NCBI GenBank assembly: GCA_910585965.1
Contig: CAJUHH010000004.1
Location: 1 to 64,000 of the forward strand
DNA: 64,000 nt
Direction: 5' to 3'
From: an uncultured Lachnospiraceae bacterium
GTDB lineage: Bacteria; Bacillota; Clostridia; Lachnospirales; Lachnospiraceae
The notes below the pieces were generated by a model. The model was not told the origin of the DNA and made no database searches. It was given only the letters and a program-made list of their open reading frames with translations. Each line of letters begins with the position of its first letter. Positions within the stretch are counted from its first letter, which is position 1. The position numbers were made by a program, and so were the translations under genes. Positions 57,337-64,000 of the stretch are shown here, piece after piece.

Positions 57337-58693
57337 AAGAGAACAATTAGAAAATTACGCAGTGAAATATGGAGAGGTCTGTAGGGAAAGCAACCGTATC
57401 GATATTGACTTATATGAAAAATATGGCGTGAAAAGAGGGTTAAGGGATAAAAACGGGGAAGGGGTGCTTGCCGGGCTGACAAATATTTCCCTGATTAAGT
57501 CCCAGGAGATCATAGATGGAAAGAGAGTTCCCTGTGAAGGAAGGCTATTGTACCGGGGATATGATATCATTGACTTGGTAAGGGGATTCGAGTACAGTTC
57601 CCGGTTTGGGTATGAGGAGGTTGCCTATTTGCTTTTGTTCGGCGATCTGCCGGATAGGGGACAGCTGAAGGAGTTTAAGGAAAAGCTGGCGATGCTGCGT
57701 ACTCTTCCGACCAATTTTACAAGGGATGTTATTATGAAAGCATCCAGCAAGGATATTATGAGTTCTTTGACAAAGAGCGTGCTGACATTGGCTTCTTATG
57801 ACAAACAGGCGGCAGATCTGAGTATTCCTAATGTTTTGCGGCAGTGCATGATGCTGATCAGCGTATTTCCTATGATGTCAGTATATGGCTATCAGGCATA
57901 TAACCATTATGAAAGGGACGACAGTCTTTACATACATAGGCCGGATGCCAGCCTTTCCACAGCGGAAAATATTTTGCGGTTGCTGCGCCCGGATATGAAA
58001 TATTCCGAGCTGGAAGCCAAAGTGCTGGATATTGCCCTAGTGCTGCATATGGAACATGGAGGGGGCAATAACTCTACGTTTACGACTCGAGTAGTAACAT
58101 CTTCCGGTTCCGACACCTATTCGGTGATCGCCGCCGCGCTGTCTTCGTTGAAAGGCCCGAAACATGGAGGGGCGAATATCAAGGTAGTGGAAATGATGTC
58201 GAATATTAAAAAGCATGTAAAGGATGTGAATGACGAAGAAAAAATCCGGGACTATCTTGCAAAGATGCTGAATAAGGAAGTATTTGATAAAAGCGGCCTG
58301 ATTTATGGCATGGGCCATGCCGTTTACTCCATTTCTGACCCGAGGGCGGTAATCTTCAAAGGGTTTGTGGAGCGGCTGGCGTTGGAAAAGGGGCGTAAGG
58401 AGGATTTTAAGTTGTATTCCATGATCGAACGGCTGGCGCCGGAGGTGATCGGCGAGAAAAGGAATATTTACAAGGGCGTGAGCGCTAACGTGGATTTCTA
58501 TAGCGGCTTTGTATATAGTATGCTCGATATCCCGCTGGAATTGTATACGCCTATTTTCGCTATGGCAAGGATTGTAGGTTGGAGCGCGCACCGTCTGGAG
58601 GAGCTGATCAATGCGGATAAAATTATTCGTCCCGCTTATAAGAGCGTGATGGAAGAACGGGCTTATAAAGATTTGAAGGAGAGAGAGAGTTGA
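57320..58693 (+). CDS. gltA: Citrate synthase
   Basis: A 457-residue citrate synthase that condenses oxaloacetate and acetyl-CoA. Conserved segments are GRLLYRGYDIIDL (about 74-86), MEHGGGNNSTF with the first catalytic His (about 244), GPKHGGANIKV (about 275-285), GMGHAVYSISDPRA with the second His (about 330-343) and a late Arg/Asp region. The length exceeds the usual 370-430 because of an N-terminal extension of about 50 residues. GGAGGATTTGG precedes the start. It overlaps the DUF1538 gene by 4 nt, an unusual neighbour for a central enzyme. Confidence 0.92.
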   Translation: MTRNSKREQLENYAVKYGEVCRESNRIDIDLYEKYGVKRGLRDKNGEGVLAGLTNISLIKSQEIIDGKRVPCEGRLLYRGYDIIDLVRGFEYSSRFGYEEVAYLLLFGDLPDRGQLKEFKEKLAMLRTLPTNFTRDVIMKASSKDIMSSLTKSVLTLASYDKQAADLSIPNVLRQCMMLISVFPMMSVYGYQAYNHYERDDSLYIHRPDASLSTAENILRLLRPDMKYSELEAKVLDIALVLHMEHGGGNNSTFTTRVVTSSGSDTYSVIAAALSSLKGPKHGGANIKVVEMMSNIKKHVKDVNDEEKIRDYLAKMLNKEVFDKSGLIYGMGHAVYSISDPRAVIFKGFVERLALEKGRKEDFKLYSMIERLAPEVIGEKRNIYKGVSANVDFYSGFVYSMLDIPLELYTPIFAMARIVGWSAHRLEELINADKIIRPAYKSVMEERAYKDLKERES

Positions 58694-60234
58694 AATTACA
58701 CCGTACGAAATTCCAGGAGAAATTTAATGAAGCTTTGAAAGCAGTGCTGCCGATTATCGGGATCGTGCTTGTACTCTGTTTTACAGTAGCGCCTATTTCT
58801 CCCAGCATCCTGATGGCGTTTTTAATAGGAGCCGTGCTTTTGGTTGTAGGAATGATGCTTTTTACGCTGGGCGTAGAGCTTTCCATGACACCGATGGGAG
58901 AACGGGTAGGGACGTGTATGACTCAGTCAAAAAAGCTTTCCGTGATGGTTATACTGAGTTTTCTATTGGGCGTTGTGATTACGATTTCGGAGCCTGATTT
59001 GCAGGTTTTGGCAGAACAAGTGCCGTCGATTCCCAATCTGGTTCTGATTTTTGCGGTGGCTTTCGGCGTGGGGATTTTTCTTGTCGTAGCTTTGCTGCGT
59101 ATGTTGTTTGGAATCCCGTTATCCTATATGCTTTTATTCTTTTATGGGCTTGTAATCGTATTGGCTTTTTTCGTGCCAAAGAGCTTTTTGTCGGTGGCAT
59201 TTGATGCCGGAGGCGTGACGACCGGACCGATGACGGTACCTTTTATTATGGCGATGGGCGTAGGTATTGCAGCGATCCGAAGTGACCGACATGCGGCTGA
59301 TGACAGTTTTGGCCTTGTGTCGCTTTGTTCCATCGGTCCGATATTGTCGGTGCTGGCATTAGGGCTGATTTATCATCCTGAGAGTACGGAGTACATACCG
59401 GAACAAATTCCTGATATTAACAGCTCTGTGGAACTTTGGGGACTCTTTGCGGAAGGATTTCCAAAGTATATGTGGGAGATGGCAGTTTCGCTTTTTCCTA
59501 TTCTCGTATTTTTTGGGATTTTCCAGATTATCTTTAAGGGAATGCAGAAACGTACATTGATTAAAATAGGCATTGGACTTGTATATACTTATGCAGGATT
59601 ATTTTTGTTTCTGACGGGGGTGAATGTGGGATTTATGCCGGCCGGGAACTACTTGGGGCAGGTGATCGCATCGAATCCGTATCGTTGGATCATCGTTCCG
59701 ATCGGCATGCTGATTGGTTATTTTATCGTATTGGCAGAACCGGCAGTCTATGTTCTGACAAAGCAAGTAGAGGATATTACGTCTGGCGCAGTATCGGCAA
59801 GGGCTATGAGCCTGAGCTTGTCTATCGGCGTATCAGTGTCTCTCGGGCTTGCCATGATACGCGTATTGACGGGAATTTCTATCTTATGGTTTATTATTCC
59901 CGGATATGGCCTTGCTCTTATCTTGTCGTTCGTAGTTCCGAAGATATTTACAGCGATAGCTTTTGACTCGGGAGGGGTAGCTTCCGGGCCGATGACAGCG
60001 ACTTTTCTCCTGCCATTCGCTATGGGGGCATGTGTTAGCGTGGGCGGAAATATTGTAACGGACGCGTTCGGAGTGGTTGCAATGGTGGCAATGACACCGT
60101 TAATTACGATACAGGCGCTGGGACTCGTGTACCAGATCCGCTCCGCGAAAGCTGCGCCGATGCTGCAGCCGGCAGGAATGGGATTGCAGGAGGCTTTCGA
60201 GCTGCTTGGTGACGATGAGATTATTGAGCTGTAG
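58690..60234 (+). CDS. DUF1538 membrane transporter
   Basis: A 514-residue membrane protein with about twelve to fourteen helices in two homologous halves. Each half carries a paired signature: DAGGVTTGPMTVPFIMAMG near 170-188 and DSGGVASGPMTATFLLPFAM near 425-444. These DSGG-x-x-x-GP motifs are typical of DUF1538 proteins, thought to be transporters. It starts with TTG overlapping the citrate synthase stop and is followed by a PII-like gene, as in other DUF1538 loci. Confidence 0.82.
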   Translation: MKLHRTKFQEKFNEALKAVLPIIGIVLVLCFTVAPISPSILMAFLIGAVLLVVGMMLFTLGVELSMTPMGERVGTCMTQSKKLSVMVILSFLLGVVITISEPDLQVLAEQVPSIPNLVLIFAVAFGVGIFLVVALLRMLFGIPLSYMLLFFYGLVIVLAFFVPKSFLSVAFDAGGVTTGPMTVPFIMAMGVGIAAIRSDRHAADDSFGLVSLCSIGPILSVLALGLIYHPESTEYIPEQIPDINSSVELWGLFAEGFPKYMWEMAVSLFPILVFFGIFQIIFKGMQKRTLIKIGIGLVYTYAGLFLFLTGVNVGFMPAGNYLGQVIASNPYRWIIVPIGMLIGYFIVLAEPAVYVLTKQVEDITSGAVSARAMSLSLSIGVSVSLGLAMIRVLTGISILWFIIPGYGLALILSFVVPKIFTAIAFDSGGVASGPMTATFLLPFAMGACVSVGGNIVTDAFGVVAMVAMTPLITIQALGLVYQIRSAKAAPMLQPAGMGLQEAFELLGDDEIIEL

Positions 60235-60248
60235 GAAAGGAATCCAAT

Positions 60249-60944
60249 ATGAGTAAAGTATATATGATGGTGACGGTTATCAATCGAAGCATAGGGCCTA
60301 AGATGCTGTCCTTTTATAAAGAGAACGAGCTGGTGGTGAATTTGAATATGCTGGGGGCTGGAACGGCTAACAGCGATATGTTGGATTATTTCGGTTTGGA
60401 AGCCACGGAAAAAGCGGTTATGTTCGCCGTGGTTACGAGGGAAATGTGGAGAAAGCTGAAGCGCGGGCTGCAAAAAAAGATGCATATCGATGTGCCGGGA
60501 ACCGGGATCGCCTTTATTATTCCGCTTTCCAGCATTGGGGGGAAAAAGGCGCTGCGGTTTCTGACAGACCGCCAGGATTTTGAAAAGGAGGAGGAAAGCG
60601 TTTTGAAGGAAACGGAATATGAGCTGGTCATAGTAATTCTAAATCAAGGATATAGCAATCTGGTCATGGATGCGGCCAGGGAGCAGGGAGCCGGAGGCGG
60701 CACCGTGCTTCATGCCAAAGGAACGGGCATGGAAAAGGCGGAGCAGTTTTTGGGGGTATCTATTGCGGCAGAAAAAGAAATGATTTTTATTGTAACTAAG
60801 TCGAAGGGAAAAAATGCGATCATGAAAGCGATCATGGAAAAAGCCGGTATGGACAGCAAGGCCAGGTCCATTGTATTTTCTCTTCCGGTAACAAGCACGG
60901 CGGGGCTGCGTTTGCAGGAAGAAGATACATCGGAAGAAATATAG
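60249..60944 (+). CDS. PII-like signal protein with two PII domains
   Basis: A 231-residue protein with two tandem PII-like halves, about residues 1-105 and 115-215. The second has YELVIVILNQGYSNLVMDAA, GAGGGTVLHAKGTGMEKAEQF and IFIVTKSKGKNAIMKAI. PII proteins sense nucleotides and 2-oxoglutarate or cations. Such proteins beside DUF1538 genes may regulate the transporter. The GGAAAGGAATCC region precedes ATG 60249. Confidence 0.82.
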   Translation: MSKVYMMVTVINRSIGPKMLSFYKENELVVNLNMLGAGTANSDMLDYFGLEATEKAVMFAVVTREMWRKLKRGLQKKMHIDVPGTGIAFIIPLSSIGGKKALRFLTDRQDFEKEEESVLKETEYELVIVILNQGYSNLVMDAAREQGAGGGTVLHAKGTGMEKAEQFLGVSIAAEKEMIFIVTKSKGKNAIMKAIMEKAGMDSKARSIVFSLPVTSTAGLRLQEEDTSEEI

Positions 60945-61034
60945 GGCTTTCATTCCCGCGAACAACGAGCTAAGTGCCTGTGCAAACTGTATGTTTCTGA
61001 CAGGCAATGATGTCGGCATGATGAACAGGCCAAT

Positions 61035-62186
61035 TTAGACAGAGGGCAGAGGCGGGGCGATATAAAAGGTATCGGCGAGAAGGAGCCAGTTGGCACGGAA
61101 TAAATTCATGATTTGCCAGTAGTCCGCGCCCCGCAGATGGTATTCCTGAATAAGAGAAAATTTTTCTTTCATGCTTCTGACATCTTCGAACCATACTTCA
61201 TGCATGATGCCGTCTGCCTCATAAGTGAAATGGGGGGACATGGATACTTGGTCGAATTCAATAACGGCATTGTTTGCTATTGCGATCTCCACTGCTTCCG
61301 TATTGCTGATGGTGCGGGCAGCGGTGATGCCTTTTTCGTAAGGAAGAGGCCAGTCGTACCCATAGTTTGGAATGCCCAGATTGATTTTTTCCGCCGGAAT
61401 GCGCGTCAAGGCGTATTCGACTACTTCCCTTACTTTATGGATAGGCGCGACAGCCATGGGGGGACCATAGGTATAGCCCCATTCGTAGGTCATAAGCAGC
61501 ACATGGTTTGCGGCTTCCCCTAACAGCTGGTAATCCTTGCCTCCATACAGAAGTCCGGGCTGGTCATCAGAGGTTTTGGGCGCTAATGCAACAGAGACAG
61601 GATATCCGGCAGCATTGGCAGATATCCGGACCCGGGTGACGAATTCGGCAAAGGCGATCCGGTCTTCAGCTAGGATATATTCGAAGTCGATATCAATGCC
61701 TCCATAATGTTTCTTTTCTATAGTCTGCAATAAATTGTCAATCAGGTTCTGCTGCACTTCTAAATTATTCACCAGCACAGAAATAAGATAGTTGCTGAAC
61801 ATTCCATCGGGTCCGAAAGGAGTCAGGGTAAGGATCGGACGCGTATTGTCTTCTTGGGCCAGTTCAATCATCCACGTATCGTCCAGCTGGGGAGGAATCA
61901 GTTCGCCATCAATCGTAAAGCCATAAGAAAAGATGAACAGATCCGTCAAATAGGGAAGTGTTTCTGTAAGAGTAAAACGGCGGATAAAAGGATAGGCATA
62001 TCCGCCCGTTACAATGCTCATGCGGTCTTCCGTGCTGTCGCTGATGGTCAGGAGAAGAGCCTGCCCTATGGCGAGGCGGTAGGGGTAGGAGAGTTGGTTA
62101 TTATAAATAATGGAATTCGTGCTGGTATTATGGGCAGCTGCAATAGAATCCACGCTGTCGCCGGCCTGAACAACATATATAGTCAT
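61035..62186 (-). CDS. LysM-GH18 spore-cortex-type glycoside hydrolase
   Basis: A 383-residue protein with an N-terminal LysM peptidoglycan-binding domain (about 1-46; TIYVVQAGDSVDSIAAAHNT) and a glycoside hydrolase family 18 domain (about 60-375). The catalytic DxxDxDxE-like motif is in YGGIDIDFEYI at about 159-169, and GIPNYGYDWPLPYEKG near 292-307 and a C-terminal YWQIMNLF complete the family. YaaH/SleL-like proteins cleave cortex peptidoglycan during germination. It starts at ATG 62186, closely preceded by AAAGGCAGGAAACTTT. It indicates a spore-forming host. Confidence 0.88.
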   Translation of the reverse strand: MTIYVVQAGDSVDSIAAAHNTSTNSIIYNNQLSYPYRLAIGQALLLTISDSTEDRMSIVTGGYAYPFIRRFTLTETLPYLTDLFIFSYGFTIDGELIPPQLDDTWMIELAQEDNTRPILTLTPFGPDGMFSNYLISVLVNNLEVQQNLIDNLLQTIEKKHYGGIDIDFEYILAEDRIAFAEFVTRVRISANAAGYPVSVALAPKTSDDQPGLLYGGKDYQLLGEAANHVLLMTYEWGYTYGPPMAVAPIHKVREVVEYALTRIPAEKINLGIPNYGYDWPLPYEKGITAARTISNTEAVEIAIANNAVIEFDQVSMSPHFTYEADGIMHEVWFEDVRSMKEKFSLIQEYHLRGADYWQIMNLFRANWLLLADTFYIAPPLPSV

Positions 62187-62340
62187 AAAGTTTCCTGCCT
62201 TTGGAAAAACGGTATAAATACCGATACTGATACTAAAATACTATGCGGTATGTGGTGGAATTGATTGCAAAAGAATAGAATATTTGCTATGATGGGATAT
62301 AATCTAGGGGGTTTGTCAACAGAGAAAGTGAGGAATGCGA

Positions 62341-64000
62341 ATGAAAAAAGCAAAAAATGCGAAAAATGGGAAACAGGATAGCGCGAACGGCCTATGCAGA
62401 ACAACGATTCAAATGGAAATTCGAAAAAGGGTGACAAGGCTGGTTGCGATATCCTTGGTTGTGGTAGGAATAGTATCCAGCTTTTTAAACTATTACTCGA
62501 CAGAAGATACCTTGAAAAGGACGATGACGGAACAGGCAGAGACGGCAGCAGATGAAATTGAGTATATAGCGGCGACGGATATGAATCGGATTGAGGTGAT
62601 AGGGAGCATTGCGAGGCTTACCAACCCGGATGTGGCCCCGGAGCAGAAACAGGAACTGCTGGAAGGATACCGTTCGCACTATGGATGGGTATCCATTATG
62701 ATTACAGATGAAAATGGCATAGATGTGTCCGGTTCTGGAACGGATGTTTCAGGAAGCTCCTATTTCAGCAGAGTCATGAAGGGCGAATCGGTTATTGCTG
62801 ATCCGGCTAAAAGCAGGGTAAACGATGAGCTGGTTATGACATTGGCTGCGCCTTTGATGAAAGACGGAAAGCTGGATACTTATCCGGTAGGGGCAGTAGT
62901 AGTGGAAGTACATGCACAGGTGTTGTCCGAGATCGTGAAACAGATCCGTGTCAGCGGTAACGGAAGCGCCTATATCATTGATGGGAAAGCCAATACAATA
63001 GCCCATAACAATTATGACCTTGTTTTAAATGAAAGCAATACGATAAAGGAAGCGGAAACAGATTCTTCTTTAAAAAGCCTCGCAAAGCTGGAAGGGAAGA
63101 TGATGAGCGGAGAAACCGGATTTGGGAAATATAGTTATGGAGGAGATGTAAAGTTTCTCGCTTACGCGCCGATAGAGATTAACGGCTGGAGCCTTGGCGT
63201 GACGGCGCCGGTTATGGACTTTATGCTGGAATCGGTAATCGGTATCGGAATCATTATTGCATTGTTAATAATATCTGTTCTGATTGCGATAGAGACTGCG
63301 AAAAGGATCGGAGTATCCCTTGGAGAGCCGATTAATCAATGCGCGGATCGGCTGCGCCTGTTGGCGGAAGGGGATTTGGAGACTCCGCTTCCATCGATCA
63401 AAACGGAAAATGAAACGATGATCCTGGCGGAATCCACAAAGGTGATTGTGAGCCGGATGAAGGAAATCATAGGGGATATTGACTATTTGCTGAAAGAAAT
63501 GGCAAATGGTAATTTCGCAGTGAAGTCTAAAATTGGAGAGACGGCTTATGTGGGGGCATTTAAAGGCGTATTGTTATCTATATGGACTTTGAACGGCGAT
63601 CTGCGTACGACTTTGAGGGAGATCCAGGAGGCCTCCCGCCAGGTGGAGGCAGGGGCATCACAGATGGCGGAAAGCGCACAGAGCCTTGCGGAAGGCGCTA
63701 CGGACCAGGCGGGTTCCGTGGAGGAACTGCTGGCGACTGTATCGGAAGTGACGGGTAATGTGGCAGAAAACAAAAAGGCTACGGACCAGGCGCATGAGAG
63801 AACGAACGAAGTAGCCAAGGAGGCGAAGACCAGCCAGGATAAAATGCATGATTTGACGGCGGCCATGGATCGGATCGAGGAAACTTCCAATGAAATCAGC
63901 AATATTATCGAAAATATTGAAGATATCGCATCCCAGACCAATCTGCTTTCGCTCAATGCGGCAATCGAAGCGGCAAGGGCGGGAGAAGCAGGAAAAGGTT
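62341..64000 (+). CDS. Methyl-accepting chemotaxis protein (partial, cut by window end)
   Basis: An open frame from ATG 62341 to the window end (553 codons, no stop). It encodes a short basic N-terminus, a first membrane helix (about 35-53), a dCache-like extracellular domain (about 55-290, with VSIMITDENGIDVSGSGTDV and SGNGSAYIIDGKANTIAHN), a second helix (about 298-320), a HAMP segment, and the beginning of the cytoplasmic signalling part ending TNLLSLNAAIEAARAGEAGK. A weak GTGAGGAATGCG precedes the start. It reports chemical cues to CheA and matches the c-di-GMP/motility theme. Confidence 0.9.
   Translation, partial: MKKAKNAKNGKQDSANGLCRTTIQMEIRKRVTRLVAISLVVVGIVSSFLNYYSTEDTLKRTMTEQAETAADEIEYIAATDMNRIEVIGSIARLTNPDVAPEQKQELLEGYRSHYGWVSIMITDENGIDVSGSGTDVSGSSYFSRVMKGESVIADPAKSRVNDELVMTLAAPLMKDGKLDTYPVGAVVVEVHAQVLSEIVKQIRVSGNGSAYIIDGKANTIAHNNYDLVLNESNTIKEAETDSSLKSLAKLEGKMMSGETGFGKYSYGGDVKFLAYAPIEINGWSLGVTAPVMDFMLESVIGIGIIIALLIISVLIAIETAKRIGVSLGEPINQCADRLRLLAEGDLETPLPSIKTENETMILAESTKVIVSRMKEIIGDIDYLLKEMANGNFAVKSKIGETAYVGAFKGVLLSIWTLNGDLRTTLREIQEASRQVEAGASQMAESAQSLAEGATDQAGSVEELLATVSEVTGNVAENKKATDQAHERTNEVAKEAKTSQDKMHDLTAAMDRIEETSNEISNIIENIEDIASQTNLLSLNAAIEAARAGEAGKG

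Noticed and set aside
1..64000. tRNA and rRNA genes
   Set aside because: I looked for cloverleaf and rRNA signature segments in intergenic regions and saw none; a covariance-model scan would be needed to exclude a tRNA fragment at the element ends.

Overview
The window comes from a low-to-mid GC Firmicute, most likely a spore-forming gut member of the Lachnospiraceae/Clostridia. The pointers are strong AGGAGG ribosome sites, ATG/GTG/TTG starts, a LysM-GH18 spore-cortex type hydrolase, DUF6179/DUF6323 proteins, CD1108/CD1112-like conjugation genes and a complete mannose-class PTS for an amino sugar. No rRNA, tRNA or CRISPR array was seen.

About 1-24,200 is mobile and accessory DNA in layers. 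At 34-3,034 lies the end of a conjugative-element type IV secretion operon on the minus strand (VirB2-like, VirB6-like, a secreted membrane protein and a truncated NlpC/P60 protein). It is followed by a DUF3892 / 41-residue basic peptide pair that diverges from an XRE/ImmA pair across a 60-bp palindrome, a MerR regulator with a classical 19-bp-spacer promoter, and two element-type DNA-binding or hypothetical proteins. About 8,540-16,130 looks like an integrative mobilizable element: a type III toxin-antitoxin system of the CptIN/ToxIN class (two 46-bp RNA repeats, terminator, toxin), an XRE repressor with TTAAC-N6-GTTAA operators, xis, tyrosine integrase, MobC-like protein, RepA-like helicase, a hairpin-rich oriT candidate, a MobA/MobL relaxase, and two tandemly duplicated small XRE regulators.

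Next to it is a cargo block (16,130-21,850) bounded by two 0.2-kb direct repeats. Each repeat carries an antisense RNA gene of a type I toxin-antitoxin system. The first copy still has its 31-residue holin-like toxin; in the second the toxin is cut down to its last codons. Between them lie a Vat-like acetyltransferase with a 12-codon leader peptide and a start-codon-sequestering hairpin, a frameshifted yjdF gene, and a two-gene unit of a Dam-type adenine methylase plus an AAA ATPase with a TOPRIM-like C-terminus. That unit is the best candidate here for a little-described defence system.

From about 24 to 38 kb the DNA is mostly chromosomal: LysR and MerR regulators, a serine hydrolase, an iron alcohol dehydrogenase, the DUF6323/DUF6179 pair, a PilZ-HD-GYP c-di-GMP protein, dTMP kinase, an Lsa-like ABC-F protein behind a roughly 300-nt attenuator leader with a 3-codon uORF, and a GMP synthase with a shortened amidotransferase domain. 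Inserted after guaA is a BglII/BstYI-like nuclease and MT-A70 methylase pair.

About 38.6-44.8 kb is a glycan assembly and export cluster (core-2/I-branching type transferase, polytopic membrane protein, a second putative glycan protein, ABC exporter, Gfo/Idh oxidoreductase). About 44.8-54 kb is an N-acetylgalactosamine/galactosamine locus: GatZ/KbaZ, NagA, AgaS, PTS IIA, a YajC-like protein, an AraC regulator, PTS IIB-IIC-IID and a HAD phosphatase. These would import the sugar as a 6-phosphate, deacetylate it, deaminate/isomerise it and feed the tagatose branch. About 54-64 kb holds a membrane protein with a peculiar N-terminal motif, WYL and XRE regulators, a MarR-citrate synthase-DUF1538-PII operon behind a perfect 13-bp-arm operator, the GH18 hydrolase and the start of a chemoreceptor cut by the window end.
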